A DNA stretch of 64,000 nt from Pelagibacterium limicola (GCF_015694405.1 NZ_JADQDB010000006.1:124001-188000); one strand, 5' to 3'. Positions 45,717 through 55,436 are shown, counted from the stretch's first letter. Made by a program: numbers and translations. Notes: a model not told the origin generated them from the letters alone.

Positions 45717-46103
45717 TCAGGGACGCGCGACGTCCCAATTGCCACCGACCCCGTCGCCGGTGGTCTGGCCCGGCTCGGTATCCCCGACCCAATAATAGAG
45801 CGGCATGCCCTCCTTGGCCCACTGCACCGTACCGTCATTGCGGGTGACGAGCGTATAGCCGTCTCCTTCTGTCGCGCCTTCTTCGGCAAAGAACGGCGGC
45901 CAGTTCTGGGCGCACTGATCGTAGCAGTTGGAAACGCCCGGCGCGTCGTTCCGGAAGGTGTATAGGACAAAGCCTTCGGCGTCGGCGATCACATCGCCGA
46001 TATCTGTCGTAGCCGTCGTGACGGGCGCTTGCGCAAATGCCGCCGTGGCAAAAAGGACAATTCCCGCCGTCAGTGCGACGGGCAGGCGTAGTGACTTTAA
46101 CAT
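45717..46103 (-). CDS. Secreted lipoprotein-repeat (COG4315/PF03640-type) protein
   Basis: The 128-residue product has a signal peptide ending A-F-A-Q near 20-24 and the secreted-repeat pattern: G-F-V-L-Y-T-F near 44-50, S-N-C-Y-D-Q-C-A-Q-N-W-P-P near 58-70, then G-M-P-L-Y-Y-W near 99-105. It lacks a lipobox cysteine. Function of the family is unknown. ATG 46103 has AGGAGA 8 bases upstream. It is upstream of and probably co-transcribed with the ECF sigma gene. Confidence 0.9.
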   Translation of the reverse strand: MLKSLRLPVALTAGIVLFATAAFAQAPVTTATTDIGDVIADAEGFVLYTFRNDAPGVSNCYDQCAQNWPPFFAEEGATEGDGYTLVTRNDGTVQWAKEGMPLYYWVGDTEPGQTTGDGVGGNWDVARP

Positions 46104-46160
46104 GATCGGGGTCTCCTGCCTCTGTTTGCGGGACGGCCTGCACCGCCCGTGACAAAGATG

Positions 46161-46188
46161 AGACACCGCAGGCCGCGATTTTATTCCC
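46161..46188 (-). promoter_or_regulatory. Candidate ECF-type promoter of the COG4315-sigma-anti-sigma operon
   Basis: On the minus strand GGGAATAA (46188-46181), a 16-base spacer and GTCT (46164-46161) resemble the GGAAT / GTC form of ECF promoters. It would start transcription near 46153, about 50 bases before the ATG at 46103. If right, the operon is controlled by its own sigma factor. Confidence 0.4.
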
Positions 46189-46197
46189 TCAAGGGGC

Positions 46198-46232
46198 AAA
46201 AAAGAAAACCCGGCCACATGGACCGGGTTCTC
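46198..46232 (-). terminator. Intrinsic terminator of the rpsP-rplS operon
   Basis: On the minus strand AACCCGGTC and GGCCGGGTT form a stem with a short CATGT loop, followed by TTCTTTTTT. It lies 30 bases after the rplS stop. Confidence 0.9.
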
Positions 46233-46259
46233 AAATTCCTGCCGCCAGAGAGCCAGAAG

Positions 46260-46811
46260 CTATTCGCTCTTGATTTCTTCCGCTGCGGGGGCTTCGGCCT
46301 CTGCTGCTGCAGCCGCTTCAGCAGCAGCTGCCGCTTCCTGTGCGGCGAGCTCGGCAGCCAGCGCCTCGGCGGCGGCGACCTTTTCGGCTTCACGCGCGGC
46401 CTTCGCGTCGGAGGCAGCCTGACGCTCATCGGCCTCGATACGCCGCGTGCGGGCGTTGGTCGATTCAAAGATACGGGCAGACTTGCCGCGGCGGTCGCGC
46501 AAGTAATAGAGCTTGGCGCGGCGCACCTTGCCGCGCTTCAAAACCTCGACGCGATCGATCATCGGGGAAAGGACGGGGAACACGCGTTCCACACCTTCGC
46601 CATAGGAGATCTTGCGCACCGTGAAGCTTTCCATGAGGCCCGAACCCGAACGCGCAATCACAACGCCTTCATAAGCCTGGAGACGTTCCTTCTCGCCTTC
46701 ACGGATGCGCACCCACACCTTGACCGTGTCGCCGGGAGAGAATTCGGGCACTGCGCGCTTGGCGACAAGGGCCTCGGCCTGCTCTTTTTCGAGCTGCTGA
46801 ATGATGTTCAT
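46260..46811 (-). CDS. rplS: 50S ribosomal protein L19
   Basis: The first 120 residues are a normal L19 (F-S-P-G-D-T-V-K-V near 24-32, [12 protein letters not shown] near 43-54, [13 protein letters not shown] near 93-105). A tail of about 60 residues, nearly all Ala and Glu, follows, making it 183 residues against about 115 in E. coli. ATG 46811 starts the conserved N-terminus. It ends the rpsP-rimM-trmD-rplS operon. Confidence 0.95.
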   Translation of the reverse strand: MNIIQQLEKEQAEALVAKRAVPEFSPGDTVKVWVRIREGEKERLQAYEGVVIARSGSGLMESFTVRKISYGEGVERVFPVLSPMIDRVEVLKRGKVRRAKLYYLRDRRGKSARIFESTNARTRRIEADERQAASDAKAAREAEKVAAAEALAAELAAQEAAAAAEAAAAAEAEAPAAEEIKSE

Positions 46812-46930
46812 ATCGAAAATCCGTTCTGATCTTTTCACTGGAGCCCCTTGAGGAGCCCGGTCTTGTTTGGACGGAGAGGCGTCTGCCTCGTTCAGTCGAG
46901 CGCGGCTATAGAGCAAATACCCCCGGGAGT

Positions 46931-47629
46931 CTAGGGTTTTTGCTTACGCGCGGCCCAGAGATCGGGGCGGCGGTCCTGCGTCAGGGCCTGCGCCTGTTCG
47001 CGCCGCCATTTTTCCACCCGGCCGTGGTCGCCCGAGATCAGCACAGGGGGTATCTCGCGCCCCTCGAAGACCTGCGGGCGGGTAAACTGCGGATATTCGA
47101 GAAGCCCGTCTTCAAAACTCTCGTCCGCATGGCTTTCCTCGGCCCCGAGCACGCCCGGCAACAGCCGCACCACCGCTTCGAGCAGCACCATCGCCGCGAC
47201 CTCGCCCCCGGCAAGCACGTAGTCGCCGATCGAGATTTCCTCAAGGTCACGCGCCTCGATCACCCGCTGGTCCACCCCCTCGAACCGCCCGCAGACAATG
47301 ACCGCGCCCGGTCCCGCGGCCAGCTCGCGCACGCGCTTCTGGGTCAGCGGCGTTCCGCGCGGGCTCATGAGAATTTTCGGGCGTGGATCGTCTTGGGCGG
47401 CCGTATCGTCGATGGCGGCGGCGAGTATGTCGGCCCGCAGCACCATGCCCGCGCCGCCACCCGAAGGTGTATCGTCGACCGTGCGGTGCTTGTCGCTCGC
47501 ATAATCGCGCAGGAAGCGCGTTTCGAGCGACCACGCCCCGTTTTCAAGCCCGCGCCCGATGACCGAAGCGCCGAGCGGACCGGGAAAGAGATCGGGAAAG
47601 AGCGTTATGATCGAAGCATAAAAGCTCAT
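46931..47629 (-). CDS. trmD: tRNA (guanine(37)-N1)-methyltransferase
   Basis: The 232-residue SPOUT enzyme methylates G37 of tRNA. Seen: the trefoil-knot SAM site [10 protein letters not shown] near 111-120 and [11 protein letters not shown] near 131-141, and the [12 protein letters not shown] segment near 50-61. ATG 47629 overlaps the rimM stop by 4 bases; the longer frame upstream lies inside rimM. Confidence 0.96.
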   Translation of the reverse strand: MSFYASIITLFPDLFPGPLGASVIGRGLENGAWSLETRFLRDYASDKHRTVDDTPSGGGAGMVLRADILAAAIDDTAAQDDPRPKILMSPRGTPLTQKRVRELAAGPGAVIVCGRFEGVDQRVIEARDLEEISIGDYVLAGGEVAAMVLLEAVVRLLPGVLGAEESHADESFEDGLLEYPQFTRPQVFEGREIPPVLISGDHGRVEKWRREQAQALTQDRRPDLWAARKQKP

Positions 47630-48192
47630 TGATCTTCGCTCTCTTCCTCGGGATCGCGCGGGGTCTCCTCGAGCCACCCTTCGGGGGGAACCGCTATGAG
47701 ATAGCCCTTCCCGAGCTCGATTTGAGGGACGACCGCTCGGGTAAAGGGCAAATAAACCGACTTTCCGGTTTCCCTGAGCCTGACGTCGAGAAGATCGTCA
47801 GCCCCGAAATTGCTGACCGCCGTCACCACCCCGAGCACCGAACCGTCTTCAAGCCGGGCTTCGAGCCCGATCAGGTCGGCGTGATAGAACTCGTCCTCGT
47901 CCGGCGCATCGAGCCGTTCGCGCGAGACGAACAGCGATACGCCATTGAGCCTTTCCGCCGCGTTGCGATCGAAAATGCCCTCGAGCGAGGCGATGACGAC
48001 GTTTTTGGCGAGCCTTGCCCTGGTGATCGAAACCGTGAGCCCTGGCCGGTCGGTCTCGAACGGTCCGTAGCTCGCAATGGCAAGGGGGTCTTCGGTATGA
48101 GAGGCGATGCGCACCTCGCCCTTTATCCCATGGGCCGCACCGATGCGGCCCATGAGAATGCGCTTTAAAGAGTCTGTGCTCTTTGCAGCCAA
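47626..48192 (-). CDS. rimM: Ribosome maturation factor RimM
   Basis: The 188-residue two-domain protein helps 30S assembly. Seen: [13 protein letters not shown] near 15-27, and the PRC-barrel part with F-Y-H-A-D-L-I-G near 101-108 and L-P-F-T-R-A-V-V-P near 147-155. The start at TTG 48192 (6 bases after rpsP) is uncertain; ATG 48153 would begin at the conserved G-R-I-G. The tail is acidic. Confidence 0.93.
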   Translation of the reverse strand: MAAKSTDSLKRILMGRIGAAHGIKGEVRIASHTEDPLAIASYGPFETDRPGLTVSITRARLAKNVVIASLEGIFDRNAAERLNGVSLFVSRERLDAPDEDEFYHADLIGLEARLEDGSVLGVVTAVSNFGADDLLDVRLRETGKSVYLPFTRAVVPQIELGKGYLIAVPPEGWLEETPRDPEEESEDQ

Positions 48193-48198
48193 GGAATT

Positions 48199-48624
48199 TT
48201 ACTCTGCAACCGCTTCTTCGGCAGCAGGAGCTTCGGCGGCAGGAGCTTCCTCGACCGGGGCGGGGGCTTCTGCTGCCTGCTTGGCGGCCTCTTCGGCGGC
48301 CTTCTTTTCCTCGAGGCGCTCAAGCGCCTTGGCGCCCGGCTTGGCCTTTTCGGGGTTGTTGCGCGCGGTGCGCTTCAAAAGGCCGGCGGCATCGAGGAAC
48401 CGCTCCACGCGATCTGTGGGCTGGGCACCGATATTGAGCCAATGGGTGGCACGCTCGGTATCGAGCACGACGCGCTTTTCGTCGTCCTTGGCAAGCATCG
48501 GATTGTAGGCGCCGATGCGCTCGATCACGCGCCCGTCGCGCGGGGCGCGGGCATCGGCGATGACGATGTGGTAGTAGGGGCGCTTTTTCGAGCCACCGCG
48601 TGCAAGGCGAATCTTGATTGCCAT
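48199..48624 (-). CDS. rpsP: 30S ribosomal protein S16
   Basis: Residues 1-85 are S16 ([10 protein letters not shown] at 2-11, K-K-R-P-Y-Y-H-I-V near 13-21, R-I-G-A-Y-N-P near 36-42). An alanine-, glutamate- and proline-rich tail of about 45 residues follows. First gene of the rpsP-rimM-trmD-rplS operon, 42 bases after ffh. Confidence 0.96.
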   Translation of the reverse strand: MAIKIRLARGGSKKRPYYHIVIADARAPRDGRVIERIGAYNPMLAKDDEKRVVLDTERATHWLNIGAQPTDRVERFLDAAGLLKRTARNNPEKAKPGAKALERLEEKKAAEEAAKQAAEAPAPVEEAPAAEAPAAEEAVAE

Positions 48625-48666
48625 TTTTTGACTTCTCTTTTCTTTTCGTCAGTTGGTTTTAAAGGG

Positions 48667-50226
48667 TTATTTCTTCTTTCCCGGCAGGCCGCCAAGGCCT
48701 GGCAGTCCAGGGAATTTCTGGTTGCCGCCAAGACCTGGAAGTCCCGGCAGCCCGCCCGTGCCGGCTTTAGCCGCGAGCTTTGAAAAGTCGTCCGGCAGCT
48801 TGGAAGGGTCGGGCCCCATCTGCTTTGCCATCGCTTCGATCTGCGCCGGATCCATATCGGGTATTCCGCCGCCCCCGAGCATCTTCTTGCCGATCCCGCC
48901 GAACATGCTGGCGAGCCCGCCGGCGCCGCCGCGCGATACCTTTTTCATCATGTCCGCCATCTGGCGGTGCATCTTGACGAGCTTGTTGATCTCGGAAACC
49001 TCGACCCCCGCACCTGCAGCGATGCGCTTGCGGCGCGAAGCGTTCAAAAGGTCCGGCTTTTCGCGTTCCTTTTTCGTCATCGACTGGATGATCGCGATCT
49101 GGCGGTCGAAGACCTTGTCGTTCATCTTGTCAGTCGGGACGTTCTTGGCCATCTGCCCCATGCCCGGCATCATCTTCATCAATGACGCCATGCCGCCCAT
49201 CTTTTTCATCTGCTGAAGCTGGCCCATCAGGTCCTCGAGATCGAACTGACCCTTCTTGAGCTTCTTGGCCATCTTCTGGGCGTCTTGTGCCGAGACGGTC
49301 TCGGCCGCCTTTTCGACGAGCGAGACGATATCGCCCATGCCCAGAATACGGTCGGCGATGCGCTTGGGATGGAAATCCTCCAAAGCGTCCATCTTTTCGC
49401 CGACACCGATCAGCTTGATCGGCTTGCCGGTCGCGGCCCGCATCGAAAGCGCCGCACCGCCGCGCCCGTCGCCATCGACGCGCGTGAGGACGATGCCGGT
49501 AACATCGACGCGTTCGTCGAACGCGCGTGCCAGATTGATCGCGTCCTGGCCGGTGAGGCTATCGGCGACCAGGAGAATTTCGTGAGGATTGGCGACACGC
49601 TTGATCTCGGCCGTCTCGGCCATCAGATCTTCGTCGATATGGGTGCGGCCCGCTGTATCGAGCATCACAACATCGTAGCCGCCGGTCTTTCCCGAAGAGA
49701 TCGCGCGCCGGGCGATCTCGACCGCCGACTGGCCGGGAACGATTTCGAGCGTATCCACCCCGATCTGCGCGCCGAGCGTCTGCAATTGCTCCATCGCCGC
49801 CGGGCGGCGCGTATCGAGCGAAGCGAGCAGGACCCGCTTGTTTTGTTTTTCCTTGAAACGCTTGGCGATCTTGGCGGTGGTCGTCGTCTTGCCCGAACCC
49901 TGAAGACCCACCATCAGGACCGGCACCGGCGCCGGCGCGTTGAGCGATATGGCAACAGCCTCTTCACCCAAAACCGCCACCAGTTCGTCATGGACGATCT
50001 TGACCACCTGCTGGCCCGGCGTCACCGAGCGGGTGACCTCCGCGCCGACCGCGCGTTGCCCGACCTGCTCGGTAAAGGCGCGCACGACTTCGAGCGAAAC
50101 GTCGGCCTCGATCAGCGCCCGGCGCACCTCGCGCAGCGCAGCATCGACATCCGATTGGCTGAGCGCACCCCGCCCCGTAAGGCCGGAAAAGATTTTGCCC
50201 AGGCGATCTGAAAGGCTTTCAAACAT
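48667..50226 (-). CDS. ffh: Signal recognition particle protein Ffh
   Basis: The 519-residue SRP54 GTPase has the N domain (1-85), G domain with G-L-Q-G-S-G-K-T-T-T-T near 106-116, D-T-A-G-R near 190-194 and T-R-V-D-G-D near 248-253, and the methionine-rich M domain with S-R-R-K-R-I-A near 401-407, the SRP RNA-binding motif. A glycine-, leucine- and proline-rich repeat ends the tail. ATG 50226 starts M-F-E-S-L-S-D-R-L. It probably leads into rpsP. Confidence 0.96.
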   Translation of the reverse strand: MFESLSDRLGKIFSGLTGRGALSQSDVDAALREVRRALIEADVSLEVVRAFTEQVGQRAVGAEVTRSVTPGQQVVKIVHDELVAVLGEEAVAISLNAPAPVPVLMVGLQGSGKTTTTAKIAKRFKEKQNKRVLLASLDTRRPAAMEQLQTLGAQIGVDTLEIVPGQSAVEIARRAISSGKTGGYDVVMLDTAGRTHIDEDLMAETAEIKRVANPHEILLVADSLTGQDAINLARAFDERVDVTGIVLTRVDGDGRGGAALSMRAATGKPIKLIGVGEKMDALEDFHPKRIADRILGMGDIVSLVEKAAETVSAQDAQKMAKKLKKGQFDLEDLMGQLQQMKKMGGMASLMKMMPGMGQMAKNVPTDKMNDKVFDRQIAIIQSMTKKEREKPDLLNASRRKRIAAGAGVEVSEINKLVKMHRQMADMMKKVSRGGAGGLASMFGGIGKKMLGGGGIPDMDPAQIEAMAKQMGPDPSKLPDDFSKLAAKAGTGGLPGLPGLGGNQKFPGLPGLGGLPGKKK

Positions 50227-50417
50227 GAATCCGCTCGCTTTGTTTCTGCCGGTCCTTGAACGAAACCCGAATATGGGCACAGACTGTCCCGAGAAAAAGT
50301 CTCGGCGCCGGCCAAAAGCAAATGACACCCGCGGGCGCAACGCGCTGGCGGATGTTGACCGGCAACCTCTCGGGTAGCCCAGTGACTCGGTTTCCATCAT
50401 GGCTGACAGAAGGTCGA

Positions 50418-50442
50418 GGCGGCTTATAAGTGCAAAGCCGCC
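50418..50442 (-). terminator. Hairpin after the chemoreceptor gene
   Basis: GGCGGCTT (50418-50425) and AAGCCGCC (50435-50442) form an 8-bp stem 20 bases after the receptor stop. The T-run is weak, so termination is only suggested. Confidence 0.45.
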
Positions 50443-50461
50443 CGGGAGTCAATTAATCGCG

Positions 50462-51895
50462 TTATTCGACCTTGTAGGCGAGCCGCAGCCCACCCCAATG
50501 CTTGCCGTTGACCATGATCGGTGCCGAGCAGTCCTTCATCAATGCGAACTGCCCCCCACCCATGTCGCGCCTGTAGGTCTGGACGAGGAACGGCTTGGTG
50601 TTGCGCCCCGCGGCCAGCCCGGTTCGGTCGTCGAATATCCGCCGGTTGCGGCAGTTCGAGACGTTCCAGACCGGATCGGGACCCTGGGGGTGGGAATAGA
50701 TCTTGTTGTGGGTGGGCAAATATCCGTTGCGATCGACGGCCGCGCAGAATGTGACGCGAGGATCCAGCTTGAGAACGGGCTCCTGGACTGCGGGCAGGAC
50801 GCGGTCGGTAAATTCGGTGAACCGCGTCATTACCTGCTTGGGGTTAGAGCCCCTGATCTCGCGGTAGTCGGTATCGAAGAGATCGCTCATCGAAATCTCT
50901 CCAGCCCCCACCGCCGCCTCGAACAGCGAGCCGATCCGGTCGGCTTGCGCGCGCACCTCGTCGATGAACGGCGTGTCGGCCGTCTCGACCCCGCTGTCGG
51001 CGACAAACAGGATGAACTCCTCGGAAATCGTGAGAATGGACTCCGCGCGCCGCTCAGCGGCATCGAGATGGTTCTTGGAGCGGACGATCGAGGCGGAAAG
51101 CCCATCGAGCCCGGCCTGCACGGCGGCAAAACCCTCGACGTTGGATTCGACCGGTCCGCGCATCGATTCGATACCCTTGACCAGCGCATCGGCCGATCCC
51201 ACGACCCGGGCGAGGCTTTCGGTTGCCTCGGCCGCCGCCGCATTATGTCCCGCCGCTTCGTTCGCAGCGTCGGCATTGGCCTGCGCCTGAGCACCGAGCT
51301 CGGCGAGCGCGGTTTTCATCGAGGCAAGCTGGCCCGTGATCTCGCCCGAAAATCCGTGAATCTGGTCGGCAAGCGTCTTGACGGCCTGTGCGATGATGGC
51401 AAATCCGGCCCCCGCTTCGCCGGCCCGTGCCGCCTCCACGCTGGCATTGAGCGCCAAGAGCTTGGTTTCGCGCGCGATCTGGCCGATCGAGGCGCTGGCG
51501 GCATTGACACGCGCCGTCGTCTCTTCGACCGTCACCAGAGTGTCGCGAACCTTGAGCGCGCCTTGCCCGAGAGCGCTCATCGTGCGGGCGCTCGAATGGA
51601 CGACGTCACCCAGGACGTCGGCGCTTTTCCCGATCACGTCGCGCGTGTCGTGCGCGGCGGCCAGGGTCTCGTTCATCACCTTGTCGAGCGTGGCATTGGC
51701 CGCGCTCATCTCGCGCGCCGCCTCGATTGCGCCGCGCGTTGCCTGACTTTGGGCCTTGCCGTCTTCCGTCAGGTCCGAAATCAGCCCGACAATGTCGGCA
51801 ATGGCAACGCCAAGCCGCCCGACACGTTCACCGATTGGCGCCAGAACATGTTCCGGCGCACGCTCCCCACCGCGCACCTCCATAATCTGCGTCAT
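50462..51895 (-). CDS. Soluble methyl-accepting chemotaxis-type receptor with C-terminal sensor region
   Basis: The 477-residue protein has no membrane segment. Residues about 40-290 are a coiled-coil signalling domain with the hairpin-tip segment A-R-E-T-K-L-L-A-L-N-A-S-V-E-A near 142-156, then A-G-F-A-I-I-A. The C-terminal part (about 300-477) is a separate domain with H-N-K-I-Y-S-H and N-V-S-N-C-R-N-R-R and F-L-V-Q-T-Y-R-R-D-M-G-G-G, not recognised as a named family. So sensing is cytoplasmic and C-terminal, the reverse of classic receptors. No che genes are near. Confidence 0.85.
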   Translation of the reverse strand: MTQIMEVRGGERAPEHVLAPIGERVGRLGVAIADIVGLISDLTEDGKAQSQATRGAIEAAREMSAANATLDKVMNETLAAAHDTRDVIGKSADVLGDVVHSSARTMSALGQGALKVRDTLVTVEETTARVNAASASIGQIARETKLLALNASVEAARAGEAGAGFAIIAQAVKTLADQIHGFSGEITGQLASMKTALAELGAQAQANADAANEAAGHNAAAAEATESLARVVGSADALVKGIESMRGPVESNVEGFAAVQAGLDGLSASIVRSKNHLDAAERRAESILTISEEFILFVADSGVETADTPFIDEVRAQADRIGSLFEAAVGAGEISMSDLFDTDYREIRGSNPKQVMTRFTEFTDRVLPAVQEPVLKLDPRVTFCAAVDRNGYLPTHNKIYSHPQGPDPVWNVSNCRNRRIFDDRTGLAAGRNTKPFLVQTYRRDMGGGQFALMKDCSAPIMVNGKHWGGLRLAYKVE

Positions 51896-52090
51896 CCGTT
51901 ATTTTCCTCCAAACGGCGGATGTAATCTGCCCAACATATGGGCAATCCCGTAACAAGTGCTTAACCACGTTCGTACCCTGGGCCGGCGCGGATTTGAGTC
52001 CGGACGCTAGAAATCGGCGCACTTTTCCTCCATATAGACCCTGAACCGGTGTGAAGGCCGGACACCCGGCAATTGAAGCGAACACTGATC

Positions 52091-52960
52091 ATGGCTGCAA
52101 CAGCGCTGCCTTTCGTCAAGATGAATGGACTGGGGAACGACTTTGTCGTGCTCGACGCGCGGCAAGGCCCGATTGCGCTCTCGGCCAGCGAGGTGCGCGC
52201 CATTGCCGACCGCCGGACCGGCATCGGCTGCGACCAGTTGATTATCATCGAACCCGATACCATCGCGGGTGTCGATGTCTTCATGCGGATCTATAATGCC
52301 GGGGGCGGCGAGGTCGATGCCTGCGGCAACGCAACCCGGTGCGTTATCGCCACGATTGCCGCCGAAAAGGGTTCCGACAGTGCCACCATCCGCACCAATG
52401 CCGGTATTCTTAATGGGACGGTCTCCGGCGAAGTGGTGACTGTCGACATGGGCACGCCGCGCTTTGCGTGGGACCAGATCCCCCTTGCCGAGCCCTTCGC
52501 GGACACCACGGGGATCGAACTGCAGATCGGCCCGATCGACGCGCCCGTGCTGCATACGCCCTCGGTCGTCAATGTCGGCAACCCGCACGCCATCTTCTGG
52601 GTCGAGGACGTCGACGCCCACGATCTCGGGCGCTTCGGCCCGCTGCTCGAAAATCACCCGATCTTTCCCGAGCGCGCCAACATCACCATCGCGCAAGTAC
52701 TTTCGCCCGACCGCATAAGGGTGAGGGTCTGGGAGCGCGGCGCAGGCCTAACCCTCGCCTGCGGCACCGCCGCCTGCGCAACAGGTGTCGCTGCCGCCCG
52801 CAAGGGCCTGACCGACCGCAAGGTGACGATAGAACTTCCCGGCGGCCCTCTTATGATCGAATGGCGCGAAAGCGATGATCGCATCCTGATGACCGGCGCG
52901 TGGTCTCGCGACGGTGAGGGCGTGATCCCGCCTGAAATGCGCGCAGGTGATGCCGCGTGA
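52091..52960 (+). CDS. dapF: Diaminopimelate epimerase
   Basis: The 289-residue enzyme interconverts LL- and meso-diaminopimelate for lysine and peptidoglycan. Catalytic cysteines: C78 in D-A-C-G-N-A-T-R-C and C224 in L-A-C-G-T-A-A-C. ATG 52091 begins just before the conserved K-M-N-G-L-G-N-D-F. It heads dapF-mtaB-ftsY-yciB, overlapping mtaB by 4 bases (GTGA). Confidence 0.96.
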   Translation: MAATALPFVKMNGLGNDFVVLDARQGPIALSASEVRAIADRRTGIGCDQLIIIEPDTIAGVDVFMRIYNAGGGEVDACGNATRCVIATIAAEKGSDSATIRTNAGILNGTVSGEVVTVDMGTPRFAWDQIPLAEPFADTTGIELQIGPIDAPVLHTPSVVNVGNPHAIFWVEDVDAHDLGRFGPLLENHPIFPERANITIAQVLSPDRIRVRVWERGAGLTLACGTAACATGVAAARKGLTDRKVTIELPGGPLMIEWRESDDRILMTGAWSRDGEGVIPPEMRAGDAA

Positions 52961-54219
52961 GCATAGAAACGATCACCTTCGGGTGCCGCCTAAACGCTTA
53001 TGAATCCGAAGTCGTCAAGACCGAGGCGGCAAAATCCGGGCTTTCGGACGCCATCATCGTCAACACCTGCGCAGTGACCGCCGAAGCCGTGCGACAGGCC
53101 AAGCAGGCCATCCGCAAGGCACGGCGCGAAAACCCGGACACGAAAATCATCGTCACCGGCTGCGCCGCACAGACGCAAGGACGTGATTTCGGCGACATGC
53201 CCGAAGTCGATCTGGTTCTTGGCAATGACGACAAGCTCAAGGCACAAAGCTATACCCCGCTCGTCTTCGGCGAAAAGCTCAACGACAAGGTGCAGGTCAA
53301 CGACATCATGAGCGTGACCGAGACCGCCGGGCACCTGATCGACGGACTCGACGGCCGTGCCCGCGCCTTCGTCCAGGTGCAGAACGGATGCGATCATCGC
53401 TGCACCTTCTGCATCATCCCCTTTGGCCGCGGTCCCTCGCGCTCGGTCCCGATGGGAGTGGTGGTCGACCAGATCAGACGACTGGTCGATAACGGTTACA
53501 GAGAAATCGTCCTGACCGGGGTCGATATCACCTCCTATGGCGGTGATCTGCCGGGCACCCCCACGCTTGGCAGACTGGTCCTGTCCATCCTCAAGCATGT
53601 CCCGGACCTTCCGCGCTTGCGGATTTCCTCGATCGATTCCGTAGAGGCCGATCCGGCACTTTACGACGCGGTGACCGACCTCCGCCTGATGCCTCACCTC
53701 CACCTTTCGCTTCAGTCGGGCGACGACATGATCTTAAAGCGCATGAAGCGCCGCCATTCGCGGGACGAGGCGCTCGGGATCACCGAAAAACTGCGCGGCC
53801 TGCGGCCCGAGATGGTTTTCGGGGCCGACATCATCGCCGGTTTTCCGACCGAAACCGATGCCATGTTCCAGAACACTCTCGATTTCGTTACTGAGGCCCG
53901 CCTGACATACCTGCACGTTTTTCCCTTCTCGCCCCGCGAGGGGACGCCCGCGGCCCGGATGCCACAGGTTGCCAGACGCATCGCCCGGGATCGCGCCGCT
54001 CTCCTGCGCGCAGCCGGCGAGGCCCGCTATCGGGAACTGTGCGAAAGCCGGGTGGGGATGACCGAAAATGTGCTCATCGAGCGCGAAGGGCTGGGCCGAA
54101 CAGAGCAGTTCGTTCCCGTGGCGCTCGATGCCGGAAGCCCCGGCGAGATCGTGGCCGTCGAGATTGCCGCTGCGACCCGCGACGGACTTGCCGCCCATCC
54201 GCACAGGTGCGCGGCATGA
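52957..54219 (+). CDS. mtaB: tRNA t6A37 methylthiotransferase
   Basis: The 420-residue radical-SAM enzyme adds a methylthio group to t6A37. Seen: UPF0004 cysteines (T-F-G-C-R-L-N-A, N-T-C-A-V-T, T-G-C-A-A-Q), radical SAM C-D-H-R-C-T-F-C near 145-152, and a C-terminal TRAM-like region. GTG 52957 overlaps the dapF stop; it overlaps ftsY as ATGA. MtaB rather than MiaB is indicated by the T-F-G-C-R-L-N-A-Y-E-S-E start. Confidence 0.95.
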   Translation: MSIETITFGCRLNAYESEVVKTEAAKSGLSDAIIVNTCAVTAEAVRQAKQAIRKARRENPDTKIIVTGCAAQTQGRDFGDMPEVDLVLGNDDKLKAQSYTPLVFGEKLNDKVQVNDIMSVTETAGHLIDGLDGRARAFVQVQNGCDHRCTFCIIPFGRGPSRSVPMGVVVDQIRRLVDNGYREIVLTGVDITSYGGDLPGTPTLGRLVLSILKHVPDLPRLRISSIDSVEADPALYDAVTDLRLMPHLHLSLQSGDDMILKRMKRRHSRDEALGITEKLRGLRPEMVFGADIIAGFPTETDAMFQNTLDFVTEARLTYLHVFPFSPREGTPAARMPQVARRIARDRAALLRAAGEARYRELCESRVGMTENVLIEREGLGRTEQFVPVALDAGSPGEIVAVEIAAATRDGLAAHPHRCAA

Positions 54220-55433
54220 GCGAGGACAAGACAAAAAAACCGAGCTTCTGGGAGCGCCTGTTCGTCGGCGAGGCCAAGCCGCAACCTTCCGAGGAACTGA
54301 AGGACGCCGAGGCCGAGGCGCACAATGTTGCTCCCGATGCCGCACCGCCCGAAATGCAGGCCGAATGGGTGCGCGCCGGCCACCCGAATCCGCCCGAACA
54401 CGAACCGCCCGTCCCCGAGGACGTGCAAAATCCTCTCGAAAAACCCGACGCGCTGGAAAAAAAGCTCGCTTCCGACGAAGTCGCGCAAGCCGAGGCCGGA
54501 GAAGAAAGGCGGCAAGGTTGGTTCGAGCGCCTGGGCGCGGGCCTCAAGCGCTCCTCGGACAACCTCACCGCCTCGATCGGCGCGATCTTTACAAAGAAAA
54601 AGCTCGACGAAGCAACGCTTTCCGATCTCGAGGATATCCTGATCGCCGCCGATCTGGGCATCGAGACCGCTATTGCGATCACAGAAAAGCTCAGGGCCGA
54701 AAAGTTCGACAAGGATATCGCGCCCGAAGAGGTACGCGCTGCGCTCGCCGATGAGGTGGCTTCGGTCCTTACCCCCGTCGCGATCCCCCTCACCGTCGAT
54801 CCGGGCAAAAAGCCTTTTGTCATCCTCATGGTCGGGGTCAACGGCTCGGGCAAGACGACGACCATCGGCAAGTTGACCGCCAAGTTCAAGGCGGCCGGAA
54901 AGTCCGTGCTTCTTGCCGCCGGTGATACCTTTCGCGCCGCCGCGGTCGAGCAATTGCAGGTCTGGGGCCAGCGCAACGCGGTCGAGGTCCTGACCCGCCC
55001 CACAGGCGCCGATGCGTCGGGGCTTGCCTTCGATGCCGTCGCAAAAGCGCAGGAACTGGGCACCGACATCGTCATTATCGATACGGCAGGGCGGCTTCAG
55101 AACCGTACCGAATTGATGGACGAATTGGAAAAGATCATCCGGGTGATCAAGAAGCGCGACGCGAGCGCTCCCCACGCCACGCTTTTGACGCTCGACGCGA
55201 CAACCGGGCAGAATGCCCTTAATCAGGTTGAAATCTTCGGCCAGAAGGCCGGCGTCACCGGTCTGGTGATGACAAAGCTCGATGGTACGGCCCGCGGAGG
55301 CATCCTCGTGGCCATCGCAAGAAAATTCCGGCTGCCCATTCATTTTATCGGCGTGGGCGAGGCGATCAGCGATCTTGAAGCGTTCGACCCGAACGATTTC
55401 GCGCAGGCGATAGCCGGCAGAGACAGGGACTAG
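54216..55433 (+). CDS. ftsY: SRP receptor FtsY
   Basis: The 405-residue SRP receptor GTPase has a long acidic N-terminal A region (1-100), then the NG domain: G-V-N-G-S-G-K-T-T-T-I near 208-218, D-T-A-G-R near 289-293 and T-K-L-D-G-T-A-R-G-G near 352-361. It pairs with Ffh (48667-50226) at the membrane. Its ATG overlaps mtaB. Confidence 0.96.
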   Translation: MSEDKTKKPSFWERLFVGEAKPQPSEELKDAEAEAHNVAPDAAPPEMQAEWVRAGHPNPPEHEPPVPEDVQNPLEKPDALEKKLASDEVAQAEAGEERRQGWFERLGAGLKRSSDNLTASIGAIFTKKKLDEATLSDLEDILIAADLGIETAIAITEKLRAEKFDKDIAPEEVRAALADEVASVLTPVAIPLTVDPGKKPFVILMVGVNGSGKTTTIGKLTAKFKAAGKSVLLAAGDTFRAAAVEQLQVWGQRNAVEVLTRPTGADASGLAFDAVAKAQELGTDIVIIDTAGRLQNRTELMDELEKIIRVIKKRDASAPHATLLTLDATTGQNALNQVEIFGQKAGVTGLVMTKLDGTARGGILVAIARKFRLPIHFIGVGEAISDLEAFDPNDFAQAIAGRDRD

Positions 55434-55436
55434 ACG

